Origin: Nonomuraea harbinensis
GTDB lineage: Bacteria > Actinomycetota > Actinomycetes > Streptosporangiales > Streptosporangiaceae
NCBI RefSeq assembly: GCF_019396385.1
Contig: NZ_JAHKRN010000040.1
Location: forward strand, 1-64,000
Direction: 5' to 3'
DNA: 64,000 bases
Positions 43,836 to 52,586 of this stretch are shown piece after piece. Made by a program: the position numbers and the translations under genes. Every line of letters starts with the position of its first letter. The first letter of the stretch is position 1. Below the pieces are notes generated by a model. The model worked only from the letters and a program-made list of their open reading frames with translations. It was not told the origin of the DNA and did no database searches.

Positions 43836-44855
43836 ATGCCTCACGCGGCGAGACGTACGGTCACGCTGCGCGACGTGGCGGCGGCCGCCGGGGTCTCGGT
43901 GGCGACCGCGTCACGGGTGCTGGGCGGCAGCTCGCGCGCCGTCGCCCCTGAGTACGAGCGGCGTGTCCTGGCCGCGGCGGAGGCCCTGCGCTACACCGCC
44001 GACGCGGCGGCGCGCGCCATGCGGCGGGGGAGCGAGGCCATCACCCTCGTCACCGACGACCTGACCACCCCCGCCATGGGCGTCGTCGTGTCCGCGATGG
44101 AGCGCCAGGCCAGGATGACCGGCGTGTTCGTGACCGTCTCCGCCACCCACGGCGCCCTGGAGCGGCAGCTCGAAACGGTGCGCCTGCTGCGCGCGCTGCG
44201 GCCGCGCGCGCTCGTGCTGACCTCCTCCCGGTTCCGCGCGAACGCGCTCGGCGACCGCCTGACGGACGAGTTGCGCGCGTACGAGCGAGCGGGCGGACGG
44301 GTGGTGATCGTCGGCGTGACGGACCGGGCGTTCGACTCGATCGCCTTCGACGACCACGGCGCGGGCCGGGTGATGGGGACCCACCTGGCCATGACCGGCC
44401 ACCGGCGGGTGGCGATCCTGGCCGGCCCCGAGGACCGGGCGAACTTCGCAGCCCGGGTCGCGGGCTGCGCCGAGGGCCTGCGCCGGGGCGGGGTGCCCGC
44501 CCGCCAGGTGCGCGTCGTGCCCTGCGAGGCCGGCAGGGACGGCGGGTACGCGGCGGTCCGGCGGCTGATCAGGAGCGGGCCGCCGGATGCGGTCGCGGCG
44601 GTCAGCGACGTCCTCGCGATCGGCGCCCTGGCGGCCCTCCGCGAGGCCGGGGTGCCCGTCCCCGCCGAGGTGTCGGTGGCGGGCATCGACGACATCCAGC
44701 TCGCGGAGGACGTGACGCCGAGGCTGACGACGGTCGCGCTCCCGCTGGCCCACGTCGGCGCCGAAGCCATCCGCCTGGCGCTCAGGGAGACCCCCGAACC
44801 CGAACACCTGACGGTCCAGGGCACTCTCGTCATCCGCGGAACCACCCGCCCCTGA
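43836..44855 (+). CDS. LacI-family transcriptional regulator (upstream of the Gfo operon)
   Basis: 339 aa. N-terminal HTH TLRDVAAAAGVSVATASRVLGG and hinge region (about 8-62), then the effector domain with MGTHLAMTGHRRVAILAGPEDR and VSVAGIDDIQLAEDVTPRLTTV. ATG at 43836 with AAGGGAG upstream. Probably autoregulated through the 23-bp palindrome and a candidate regulator of the following oxidoreductase operon. Confidence 0.92.
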   Translation: MPHAARRTVTLRDVAAAAGVSVATASRVLGGSSRAVAPEYERRVLAAAEALRYTADAAARAMRRGSEAITLVTDDLTTPAMGVVVSAMERQARMTGVFVTVSATHGALERQLETVRLLRALRPRALVLTSSRFRANALGDRLTDELRAYERAGGRVVIVGVTDRAFDSIAFDDHGAGRVMGTHLAMTGHRRVAILAGPEDRANFAARVAGCAEGLRRGGVPARQVRVVPCEAGRDGGYAAVRRLIRSGPPDAVAAVSDVLAIGALAALREAGVPVPAEVSVAGIDDIQLAEDVTPRLTTVALPLAHVGAEAIRLALRETPEPEHLTVQGTLVIRGTTRP

Positions 44856-44860
44856 CCCGC

Positions 44861-44873
44861 GGGAACCGTTCCC
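44861..44873. promoter_or_regulatory. small palindrome between LacI gene and Gfo operon
   Basis: GGGAACCGTTCCC, a 13-bp palindrome 55 bases upstream of the operon's -35. It could be a LacI-type operator or part of the intergenic terminator region. Confidence 0.4.
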
Positions 44874-44887
44874 CGCCGAGGCTTCCA

Positions 44888-44903
44888 CCCGCCCCGAGGC
44901 GGG
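44888..44903 (+). terminator. short hairpin after the LacI gene
   Basis: 6-bp stem CCCGCC / GGCGGG with a CCGA loop, 32 bases after the stop codon. Weak without a T tract. Confidence 0.4.
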
Positions 44904-44927
44904 CGTCGCCGTCCGGCTGAAAGCCCC

Positions 44928-44956
44928 TTGACGGTGAAGTCCGGGAAAGGCAGACT
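44928..44956 (+). promoter_or_regulatory. promoter of the Gfo/Idh/MocA operon
   Basis: TTGACG (44928-44933), 17-base spacer, CAGACT (44951-44956), a common actinomycete vegetative pattern, 48 bases before the ATG at 45005. Confidence 0.6.
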
Positions 44957-45004
44957 GCGGAATGCGTTTTCCCGGCGCGCGCCCCCACGCCCCCGAAGGG
45001 TCAC

Positions 45005-46105
45005 ATGTCTCAACGCAGCTACCGGTCCGCGATCGTCGGCACCGGCGGGATCGCCACCGCCCACGCACAGGCCGTCGCCGGGTCCGGCGGGCGGGCCCGC
45101 CTCGTCGCGGCCGTCGACGTCGACCTCGGCAGGGCCGAGACCTTCGCCGCCACCTGGCAGGTTCCCCGCACCTTCACGACTCTGACCGAGCTGCTCCGCG
45201 AGGAGCGGGTCGATCTGGTCCACCTCTGCACCCCGCCCCTCCTGCACGCCCCGCTCGCGCTCGAATGCCTCGAAGCGGGCGTCACGGTGCTCGTCGAGAA
45301 GCCGCCCACCCTCTCCCTGGCGGAGCTCGACACGCTCGCCGAGGCCGAGAGCCGCTCGACGGCCCACATGGCGACCGTCTTCCAGCACCGCTTCGGCCCC
45401 GGCGCGGCCCGGCTGCGCCGCATGCTGGCCGGCGGCGAACTGGGCCGCCCGCTGCTCGCCACCTGCCTGACCCAGTGGTACCGCGGCGACGCCTACTTCG
45501 AGGTCCCCTGGCGCGGCACCTGGGCCTCGGAAGGCGGCGGCCCCACCATGGGCCACGGCATCCACCAGTTCGACCTGCTGTTCTCGGTGCTCGGCCCGTG
45601 GCGCGAGGTCAGCGGCCTGGCCGTCCGCCAGGCGCGCGACACCGAGACCGAGGACGTGTCGATGGCCATGGTCACGTTCGAGAGCGGCGCGGTCGCCTCG
45701 GTGGTCAACTCGGTGCTGTCGCCGCGCGAGACGTCCGTGCTCCGCTTCGACTTCGAGCGCGCCACCGTCGAGCTGGAGCACCTGTACGGCTACACCGACG
45801 CCGACTGGAGCGTCACCCCCGCCCCCGGCTGCGAGGACGTGGCCAAGCGCTGGTCGGCCGAGGGCCGCAGCGCCGATTCCAGCGGCCACCACGGCCAGCT
45901 CGCGGCGGTGCTCGACGCGCTCGACCGGGACGAGGCGCCGCCGGTCACGCTGGCGGACGCCCGCGTGACGATGGAGTTCGTGGCCGCCCTGTACGCCTCC
46001 GCCTTCACCGGCGAGCGGATCACGCGCGGGCAGGTCGGCCCCGGCAGCCCGTTCGCCCGGCGCATGGACGGCACCGGCGCCCCCTGGGAAGGAACGGACG
46101 GATGA
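45005..46105 (+). CDS. Gfo/Idh/MocA-family oxidoreductase
   Basis: 366-aa NAD(P)-dependent sugar/inositol-type dehydrogenase. Rossmann motif VGTGGIATAHAQ (11-22), EKPPTLSL containing the family Lys, and the C-terminal alpha/beta domain with GGGPTMGHGIHQFDLLFSVLGP. ATG at 45005. Its stop overlaps the DUF6807 gene as ATGA. It probably oxidises a sugar or sugar-acid intermediate; the substrate is unknown. Confidence 0.9.
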   Translation: MSQRSYRSAIVGTGGIATAHAQAVAGSGGRARLVAAVDVDLGRAETFAATWQVPRTFTTLTELLREERVDLVHLCTPPLLHAPLALECLEAGVTVLVEKPPTLSLAELDTLAEAESRSTAHMATVFQHRFGPGAARLRRMLAGGELGRPLLATCLTQWYRGDAYFEVPWRGTWASEGGGPTMGHGIHQFDLLFSVLGPWREVSGLAVRQARDTETEDVSMAMVTFESGAVASVVNSVLSPRETSVLRFDFERATVELEHLYGYTDADWSVTPAPGCEDVAKRWSAEGRSADSSGHHGQLAAVLDALDRDEAPPVTLADARVTMEFVAALYASAFTGERITRGQVGPGSPFARRMDGTGAPWEGTDG

Positions 46106-47076
46106 CCACCCTCCAGGCCGTCCACACGCTGGGCCGGTCCGTCGCCGTCACGGCCGGGGACGTCGAGCTGTTCGCCTACGTCTACCGTCCCGACACGCCC
46201 GTCCTGGAGTCGCCCAAGCCCTACCTGCACCCGGTGCGCACCCTGGGCGGCGACGTGGTCTCGCTCTACCGGCCGCACGACCACGTCTGGCACAAGGGCA
46301 TCGCCTGGTCGCTGCCGCACGTGGGCGAGCACAACTTCTGGGGCGGGCCCACGTACGAACGCGGGCGCGGCTACGTACAGCTCGACAACAACGGCAGCGC
46401 CGTGCACCGCGAGATGACCGCGCTCGGCGCGGACGGCGGGCGCGCCGGCCTGGCGCACCGGCTCGACTGGATCTCCCAGGAGGGGCGGCCGGTGATCGAG
46501 GAGCGGCGCTCGCTCACGGCCACCGTGCTGGACGAGACGGCCTGGGCGCTGGTGTTCGGTACGGCCATGACGAACGTGTCAGGCGGGCCGCTCGACTTCG
46601 GCTCCCCGACCACCAAGGGACGCGAGAACGCCGGTTACGGCGGGCTGTTCTGGCGCGGCCCGCGCTCGTTCACCGGCGGGATCATCCAGTCGCCGTCCGG
46701 GGCGGGCGGCGACGAGCTGCGGGGGACGCGGGCCGAGTGGTTCGGCTTCCGCGGGCGTCACGACGAGACCGGCGGCTGGTCCACGATCGTCATGGTGGAC
46801 GACGCGGCCAACCCTCAGCACCCGCCGCGGTGGTTCGCCCGCAGCGAGATGTTCGCCTGCCTGTGCCCGGCGCCGTTCTTCGACGAGGAACTGCGGGTGG
46901 AGCACGGCCGCACGCTCGGCTTCCGGTACGCGGTCGTGATCGCCGACGGAGACCGGGGCGACGAGGGCAGCGCGCTGCTGGCCGAGCGGGGCCGCGCGGT
47001 GCTGGCCGACGTGCCGGCCGACGTGCCGGCCGACGTGTCCGCCGCCTTGGCGCCGCCGGGCGGGGCCGTCGCATGA
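46102..47076 (+). CDS. DUF6807/PmoA family protein
   Basis: 324-aa cytosolic beta-rich protein. Conserved HDHVWHKGIAWSLPHVGEHNFWGG places it in the PmoA-like DUF6807 family, often found next to Gfo/Idh/MocA dehydrogenases. Three His in that segment might bind a metal. The C-terminus contains a tiny tandem repeat (ADVPADVPADV). ATG at 46102, coupled to both neighbours by 4-base overlaps. Function unproven. Confidence 0.87.
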   Translation: MTTLQAVHTLGRSVAVTAGDVELFAYVYRPDTPVLESPKPYLHPVRTLGGDVVSLYRPHDHVWHKGIAWSLPHVGEHNFWGGPTYERGRGYVQLDNNGSAVHREMTALGADGGRAGLAHRLDWISQEGRPVIEERRSLTATVLDETAWALVFGTAMTNVSGGPLDFGSPTTKGRENAGYGGLFWRGPRSFTGGIIQSPSGAGGDELRGTRAEWFGFRGRHDETGGWSTIVMVDDAANPQHPPRWFARSEMFACLCPAPFFDEELRVEHGRTLGFRYAVVIADGDRGDEGSALLAERGRAVLADVPADVPADVSAALAPPGGAVA

Positions 47077-47825
47077 CGGCGTTCCCCGGCGGCACCTCCG
47101 TCTCCCGGTTGTCGGTCTACACCGGCGCGTGCGCCGACGGGCTCGAAGGCGGCACCCCTCACTTGCACACCGCCTCCACCGAGGCCTACGTCGTCACCGG
47201 CGGGCGCGGCGCGCTGCAGACGCTCGACATGAACGGCCTGCGCGAAACGGAGCTGACCGCGGGGACGACCGTGTGGTTCACGCCGGGCACCATCCACCGG
47301 GCCGTCAACCGGGGCGGCCTGGAGGTGGTCGTCGTCATGCAGAACGCCGGGCTGCCCGAGGCGGGCGACGCCGTCATGACGTTCCCGCCGGAGGTGGTGT
47401 CCGACCGGGACGCCTACCAGGAGGCGGCCGGGCTGCCCGCTGGCGGGGAGGAAGCGGCCGTGGCGCGGCGGCGTGACCTCGCCGTCGAGGGGTTCCTCCG
47501 GCTGGCCGAGAGCGCCCGCGCGGGCGACTACGGGCCGCTGCTGCGCTTCTACGACAGCGCCGTCGCCCTGGTCCGGCCCAAGGTCGCGGGGTGGCGGCGC
47601 ATCTGGGAGACCACGGTCGCCGCGGGGACCCGCGACACCGCCGAGGTGCTCGACGCCCTCGGCCGCGGCGACGGCATCCACCTGCGGCACGCCATGCTCC
47701 TGGAGGCGCCGCCGCAGGAACGCTGGGGCATGTGCGGCCACCTGCGCGCCCACGACGTCACCCGCCCCATCGTCCACGCCCCCGTCTCTCCCTCCGCGCG
47801 CCCGGCGTCCGGCCGTGATGCCTGA
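47073..47825 (+). CDS. cupin-domain protein
   Basis: 250 aa. N-terminal cupin barrel with metal-binding pattern PHLHTASTEAYVVTGG and a second motif WFTPGTIHRAVN (His). The C-terminal 130 residues are helical, with no recognised domain. The ATG at 47073 overlaps the DUF6807 stop as ATGA, and its end overlaps the LacI start by 8 bases. It could be a sugar isomerase or epimerase of the pathway. Confidence 0.85.
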   Translation: MTAFPGGTSVSRLSVYTGACADGLEGGTPHLHTASTEAYVVTGGRGALQTLDMNGLRETELTAGTTVWFTPGTIHRAVNRGGLEVVVVMQNAGLPEAGDAVMTFPPEVVSDRDAYQEAAGLPAGGEEAAVARRRDLAVEGFLRLAESARAGDYGPLLRFYDSAVALVRPKVAGWRRIWETTVAAGTRDTAEVLDALGRGDGIHLRHAMLLEAPPQERWGMCGHLRAHDVTRPIVHAPVSPSARPASGRDA

Positions 47826-48867
47826 CGGGGCCGAGGGGCCGGGCGCGGTGACCCTGCATGACGTGGCGCGGGAGGCGGGGGTCTCCGTCGCCACCGCGTC
47901 CCGCGCGCTCAACGGCAGCGCGCGCAACGTCCGCACCGAGAACGCCTCCCGGGTCCGGGCCGCCGCGGCCAAGCTCAACTACCGGCCGCACCTGTCGGCG
48001 CAGGCCATCGCCAGGGGCCAGACCAGGACCGCGGCCCTGGTCGTGGGCGACGTGGCCGACCCGTACTTCTCCGCCATCGCCGCCGGCGTCACCGAGGCCG
48101 CGGAGGCGGCCGGGCTGATCGTCACCATGGCGGTGGCCGGCCGTTCACCCGAACGCGAGCTGGAGATCATCCGCACGCTGCGCGGCCAGCGCCCCCGCCT
48201 GATCGCCGTCGCGGGCAGCCGCATCGACGGCGCCGCGACCAGGGCCGCGCTCTCCGGCGAGCTGGAGGCGTACCGGTCCGCCGGCGGCCGGGTCGTCATG
48301 ATCAGCCAGCGCGACCTGCCGTTCGACACGGTGACCATCGACAACGCGGGCGGCGCGTACCAGCTCGCCCGCGCGCTGGCGGCGGCCGGTTACCGGCGGT
48401 TCGCGCTGTTCCGCGCGCCCGTCACCGTGCGCACCTCGCGTGACCGGTGCGCCGGCTTCCTGGCGGGACTGCGCGAGCTGGGCCTGGCCGTCGAGGACCG
48501 GTTCGTGGTCGAGACCGAGTTCACCCGCGCCGGCGGCTACGAGGCCGCGCGCCGCCTCGCCGAGCGCGGCCTGGACGGGGTGGAGGTGGTCTTCGCCGTC
48601 ACCGACGTGATGGCGATCGGCGCCATGTCCGCCTTCCGCGACGCCGGCCTCGTCCCCGGCAGGGACATCGGCGTCGCGGGTTTCGACGACATCGACTCCG
48701 CCGTGGACGTGACGCCCGCGCTCACCACCGTGGCCGTGCCGCTGCGCGAGGTGGGGCTCACCGCGATGCGGGTCGCCCTGTCGGACGACCCGGGGCCGGT
48801 GAGCGTGCAGACCTCGACGACGGTGCTGCTCCGCGAGAGCACCCCGTTACGCCCCCGGACCCGCTGA
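47818..48867 (+). CDS. LacI-family regulator, last gene of the Gfo operon
   Basis: 349 aa. HTH VTLHDVAREAGVSVATASRALNG and hinge RPHLSAQAIARGQ, then the periplasmic-binding fold ending IGVAGFDDIDSAVDVTPALTTVAVPLREVG. ATG at 47818 (GTG at 47815 possible). It is the second LacI gene flanking the same three enzymes and is about as similar to the one at 43836 as to other family members. Confidence 0.92.
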   Translation: MPDGAEGPGAVTLHDVAREAGVSVATASRALNGSARNVRTENASRVRAAAAKLNYRPHLSAQAIARGQTRTAALVVGDVADPYFSAIAAGVTEAAEAAGLIVTMAVAGRSPERELEIIRTLRGQRPRLIAVAGSRIDGAATRAALSGELEAYRSAGGRVVMISQRDLPFDTVTIDNAGGAYQLARALAAAGYRRFALFRAPVTVRTSRDRCAGFLAGLRELGLAVEDRFVVETEFTRAGGYEAARRLAERGLDGVEVVFAVTDVMAIGAMSAFRDAGLVPGRDIGVAGFDDIDSAVDVTPALTTVAVPLREVGLTAMRVALSDDPGPVSVQTSTTVLLRESTPLRPRTR

Positions 48868-48928
48868 CGTCTCCGGCCGTGCTGCGAGAAATTGGGTACG
48901 GTGCCCTGACGGTGGCAGAAAGGCAGAC

Positions 48929-49588
48929 ATGCGGAAATTCGTGATCATGGGGGTGCAGGGGAGCGGTAAGGGGACGCAGGCGGCGATGCTCTGCGACGAT
49001 CTCGACCTCGTGCACATCAACGTGGGCAACATCTTCCGCTGGCACGTCAAGAACCACACCAAGATCGGCGCCCAGGTCCGCCGCCTCGTCGCGGCCGGTG
49101 AGCTGGTCGGCGACGACCTGGTGGAGGACGTCGTGCGCGAGCGGCTCCAGCAGCACGACTGGAACTTCGGCTTCGTCGTCGACGGCTTCCCGCGCAACCG
49201 GCGGCAGACCGAGTTCTTCCTGGAGAGCTACGACATCGACGGCGTCATCCTGCTCGACCTGCCGGACGACGAGGTGCGCCGCCGGGTGCTGGCCCGCCGC
49301 CTGTGCTCGCGCTGCGGCATGGACTACAACCTCATCGCGCACCGCCCCGAGACCGAGGGCCGGTGCGACGTGTGCGGCGGCGAGCTGGTCACCCGAGCCG
49401 ACGACACGCCGGAGGCCCTGGCCAGGCGGCTGCGCGACTACCACGGCAAGACCGACCCGGTGATCGACCTGTTCCGCCGTAAGGAGTACGTGGTGGTGGT
49501 CGACGCGCGCGACGACCAGGCGACGGTCCAGCAGACGATCAGGGACCGCCTCGGGCTGCCCGCCTACCGCGCCGGTTCGAGGACCTGA
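48929..49588 (+). CDS. adk: adenylate kinase, zinc-LID type
   Basis: 219 aa. P-loop GVQGSGKGTQ (8-17), NMP-binding GFVVDGFPRNRRQTEFF, and a long LID with four Cys (CSRCGMDYN...CDVCGG) that would bind zinc. It converts AMP and ATP to 2 ADP. It stands outside a ribosomal-protein operon, the usual place of the housekeeping adk, so it may be a paralogue. ATG at 48929 after AAAGG. Confidence 0.9.
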   Translation: MRKFVIMGVQGSGKGTQAAMLCDDLDLVHINVGNIFRWHVKNHTKIGAQVRRLVAAGELVGDDLVEDVVRERLQQHDWNFGFVVDGFPRNRRQTEFFLESYDIDGVILLDLPDDEVRRRVLARRLCSRCGMDYNLIAHRPETEGRCDVCGGELVTRADDTPEALARRLRDYHGKTDPVIDLFRRKEYVVVVDARDDQATVQQTIRDRLGLPAYRAGSRT

Positions 49589-49601
49589 GCCGGGAACGTC
49601 A

Positions 49602-50057
49602 TCAGGTGGCCGCGCCGGGCGCGCTCTCGTGCCCCGGGAGGCCGCGGGTGCGGCGGCGGGCCTTCATCTCGGCCTCGTAGACGTGCGTGCGCCCGCCCAC
49701 CAGCCGGTCGCGGGCCTCCGCCTCCAGCCGCTGGAACGTCGCGTAGTAGCCGGCGTCGTACTCCTCGACGACCTGGAACGTCCACCGGCCTTCCAGCACG
49801 TTCAGCCCGATCAGCTCCCGTTCGATCCGCCCGGCCAGCTCGCCGTGCCCGGCGCCGCGCAGCAGCTCGGCCACCTCGTCGAGGGCGTTGTCGGCGCCGC
49901 CGGTGAGCTGGTGGAAGGCGTAGAGGTGGCCACGCGCCCGGTGGATCTTCTCCAGGGCCTCGCTGAACAGGCCGAGCGCCTCGACGACCTCGTCGGTCAC
50001 GCCCGGCGGCCGCCGGTGCGCGGGGTCGGGATCTCCGCTGACGTGCTGATCTGCCAT
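49602..50057 (-). CDS. hypothetical helical protein
   Basis: 151 aa, mainly helical: VTDEVVEALGLFSEALEKIHRARGHLYAFHQLTGGADNALDEVAELLRGAGH, then ELIGLNVLEGRWTFQVVEEYDAGYYATFQRLEAEARDRLV. No family recognised, no signal peptide. ATG at 50057. Downstream of, and in the same direction as, the phosphodiesterase gene, 16 bases apart, so possibly cotranscribed. Confidence 0.75.
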   Translation of the reverse strand: MADQHVSGDPDPAHRRPPGVTDEVVEALGLFSEALEKIHRARGHLYAFHQLTGGADNALDEVAELLRGAGHGELAGRIERELIGLNVLEGRWTFQVVEEYDAGYYATFQRLEAEARDRLVGGRTHVYEAEMKARRRTRGLPGHESAPGAAT

Positions 50058-50073
50058 GTCCTGGCGCTACCCG

Positions 50074-50910
50074 CTAGAGGCCCGCCAGCACGTCCGGCCG
50101 GTTGGTGATGATGCCGTCCACCCGGTACGAGACGAGCCGCCGCATGATCTCCGGGTCGTCCACCGTCCAGGTGAAGACCTGCATGCCGAGCTCCTGGACC
50201 GCCTCCACGTAGCCGGGGGTGAGGTCCCGGTACGGCGGGTTGACCTGGCCGGCGAACTCGGCGAGCCCCGCCAGCTCGTCTGCCGTGGGCGTGCCGAGCA
50301 GGCCGACCGGCACGTCCGGCATCAGCCGGTGGAAGGTCCGCATCGAGTCCCAGTCGAACGACTCCACCACCACCGGGCCCGGCCACGAGCGGCGCAGCTC
50401 CAGCACCGTGCGGCGCTCGATGCCGGGATAGAGCTCCGGGGCCTTGATCTCCAGCAGCAGGCCGAGGCCGGTGCGGTTCATCGCCTTCAGCGCCTGCCGG
50501 AGGGTCGGCACCCGCGTGCCCGCGAACGAGGGACCGAACCACGAGCCGGCGTCCAGCCGGCGGATCTCGGCCAGGGTGAAGTCGCCCACCCGCCACGGCG
50601 ACCGGTCGGGGAACACGGATTCCACGTCGGTGGTGCGGGTGAGCGTGGTGTCGTGCATGAGGATCAGCGCGCGGTCCTTGGTCTCCTGGACGTCGAGCTC
50701 GAACATGTCGGCGCCCTGCCGGGCAGCCAGCTTGAGAGCGCCGATCGTGTTCTCGGGAGCGTAGGCGGAGGCCCCGCGGTGGGCGACGTTGGAGACCCCG
50801 GCGGGCGGCGCGGCCCCGGCCGGGACGGTGAACGGGCTGGTGACCAGGCTGGTGACCATGGCCAGGGCCACCAGGACGGTCATGAGGACGGTGCGTGTGC
50901 TTCGGGACAT
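50074..50910 (-). CDS. secreted glycerophosphodiester phosphodiesterase
   Basis: 278 aa with a Sec signal peptide ending near VPAGAA. GDPD motifs: NVAHRGASAYAPENTIGAL, FELDVQETKD, LMHDTTLTRTT and LGLLLEIKAPELYPG, and the C-terminal FTWTVDDPEIMRRLVSYRVDGIITNRPD. It hydrolyses glycerophosphodiesters to glycerol-3-phosphate and an alcohol, for phosphate or carbon scavenging. The ATG at 50910 follows GAGGAG and is preferred to an upstream alternative. Confidence 0.92.
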   Translation of the reverse strand: MSRSTRTVLMTVLVALAMVTSLVTSPFTVPAGAAPPAGVSNVAHRGASAYAPENTIGALKLAARQGADMFELDVQETKDRALILMHDTTLTRTTDVESVFPDRSPWRVGDFTLAEIRRLDAGSWFGPSFAGTRVPTLRQALKAMNRTGLGLLLEIKAPELYPGIERRTVLELRRSWPGPVVVESFDWDSMRTFHRLMPDVPVGLLGTPTADELAGLAEFAGQVNPPYRDLTPGYVEAVQELGMQVFTWTVDDPEIMRRLVSYRVDGIITNRPDVLAGL

Positions 50911-51009
50911 GGGTCTCCTCGATAGCGGGGAGTCGCCTACGCACCGAACCTGACGTGCCGTCATGACGAAGTGTTGACGCGGAAGTGGACGTCCGATGGA
51001 CCTTGCGGA

Positions 51010-51699
51010 TCAGCTCTCCGTCAAGAGCGACCGCACCACGTACCTCATCGTGGCCCAGACCACGTACAGCAGGGGCGCGAGCGCCAGCAGCAGGCCGAGC
51101 ACCGGCTTGAGCAGCACCACCGCGACCGCGAGCGCGAGCACCGCGAGCGTCGGCGCCGTCAGGTACCAGCGGCGGGCCACCAGGTACAGGCACGGCCGCA
51201 CCAGCTCGCGCACCCGGCGCGGCGACTCCGCCACCACCACCAGCACCGCCACCGTCACGGCCACGACCAGCGCGGCCCCGGTGGCGAAGAACGGCACCAG
51301 GGCCGCACCCCACGAGGTGCCGGCGACCACCACCGCGTCGAGCGCGAGCACGCTCACCGCTACCGTGCCCGCCAGCCACGCGGCCAGCGCGCGCGTCGCG
51401 GCCCGCCGGTAGCCGGACCAGAAGGCGCGCAGCACCGCCGTCGAGCCGTCGTCCAGCAGGGCGAAGCACCGGAACGCGCCCGCCAGCGCCGGCGCGCACA
51501 CCGCCGACAGCACCGCGAAGAACGGCCACGACAGCAGCGGGTCGCGCACCAGCGCCAGCGCGGCCAGCAGCGGCGCGCACGACAGCGCCAGCAGCACGTT
51601 CGTCATCAGCCCGACGTAGACGGTGCCGAAGACCTTCTCGTACGTCTCCTGCCGAGCCGGACGCAGCAGGCTGGTCCGATCAAGGCGCACCGCGCTCAT
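51010..51699 (-). CDS. DUF624/YesL-like membrane protein
   Basis: 229-aa protein with five to six TM helices, beginning with the typical ETYEKVFGTVYVGLMTNVLLAL segment. DUF624 proteins regularly accompany sugar ABC importers for pectin- or uronate-type oligosaccharides; their role is unknown. ATG at 51699, overlapping the permease stop as ATGA. Last gene of the importer operon. Confidence 0.85.
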   Translation of the reverse strand: MSAVRLDRTSLLRPARQETYEKVFGTVYVGLMTNVLLALSCAPLLAALALVRDPLLSWPFFAVLSAVCAPALAGAFRCFALLDDGSTAVLRAFWSGYRRAATRALAAWLAGTVAVSVLALDAVVVAGTSWGAALVPFFATGAALVVAVTVAVLVVVAESPRRVRELVRPCLYLVARRWYLTAPTLAVLALAVAVVLLKPVLGLLLALAPLLYVVWATMRYVVRSLLTES

Positions 51700-52586
51700 C
51701 CCTTCAGCCCGCTCGTCGCGATGCCCTGGATGAAGTAGCGCTGCCCGAACAGGAAGATGACCATGACCGGCAGCACCGACAGCACCGCGCCCGTCATGAT
51801 CATGGCGTAGTCGGCCTGGTACTGCCCGACGAAGGAGCGCAGGCCGAGCTGCACGGTCCACAGCTCGTTGCTCGTCAGGTAGATGAACGGCCCCATGTAG
51901 TCGTTCCAGGTGCTGACGAACGTGAGCAGGGCCAGGCTCGCCAGCGCCGGCTTGGAGAGCGGCAGGATGATCCGCCGGTAGATGCCGTACTCGCTGAGCC
52001 CGTCGATCCGCGCGGCCTGGCACAGCTCGTCCGGGATCGACATGTAGTACTGCCGCATCAGGAAGACGCCGAACGCGCCGAACGCCTGCAGCAGGATGAT
52101 CGACAGGTGCGTGTTGATCAGGTCGGCCCGCTGCATCATGATGTACTGCGGCACCATGTAGGCCTGCCACGGCACCGCGATCGTGGCGATGTAGGCCAGG
52201 AAGAGCCCGTCCCGGCAGGGGAAGCTCACCTTGGAGAAGCCGTAGGCGGCGAAGCTGCCGGTCAGCACCTGAAGGAACGTGATGACGACCGACAGGTAGA
52301 GCGAGTTGCCCAGGTAGGTCGCCATCGGGATCTGCTCCCAGATCTCCACGTAGTTCGACCAGCGGAACTCCCGCGGGATCCACTCGATGGGGATCGTGAA
52401 GACCTCGTTGTTCCGCTTCAGCGACGAGGTGACCATCCACCCGAGCGGCAGCAGCACCAGCAGCGTCACCGCGACGAGCGACACGTACGCCAGCGTCCTG
52501 CGGAAGATCCGGGGCCCGCGCGGCGGCGGGCCGGCCTGGCTCGGGCCGGGGCCGGCGGCCGGGGGAGCCTCGCGCAGCGTGGTCAT
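51696..52586 (-). CDS. sugar ABC permease (MalG type)
   Basis: 296 aa with six TM helices and the EAA loop ELCQAARIDGLSEYGIYRRIILPLSKPAL. The N-terminal cytoplasmic arm is Pro-rich. ATG at 52586, overlapping the first permease stop as TGATG. Pairs with the MalF-type permease; no ATPase gene is in the cluster, so a shared MsiK-like ATPase would be needed. Confidence 0.92.
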   Translation of the reverse strand: MTTLREAPPAAGPGPSQAGPPPRGPRIFRRTLAYVSLVAVTLLVLLPLGWMVTSSLKRNNEVFTIPIEWIPREFRWSNYVEIWEQIPMATYLGNSLYLSVVITFLQVLTGSFAAYGFSKVSFPCRDGLFLAYIATIAVPWQAYMVPQYIMMQRADLINTHLSIILLQAFGAFGVFLMRQYYMSIPDELCQAARIDGLSEYGIYRRIILPLSKPALASLALLTFVSTWNDYMGPFIYLTSNELWTVQLGLRSFVGQYQADYAMIMTGAVLSVLPVMVIFLFGQRYFIQGIATSGLKG

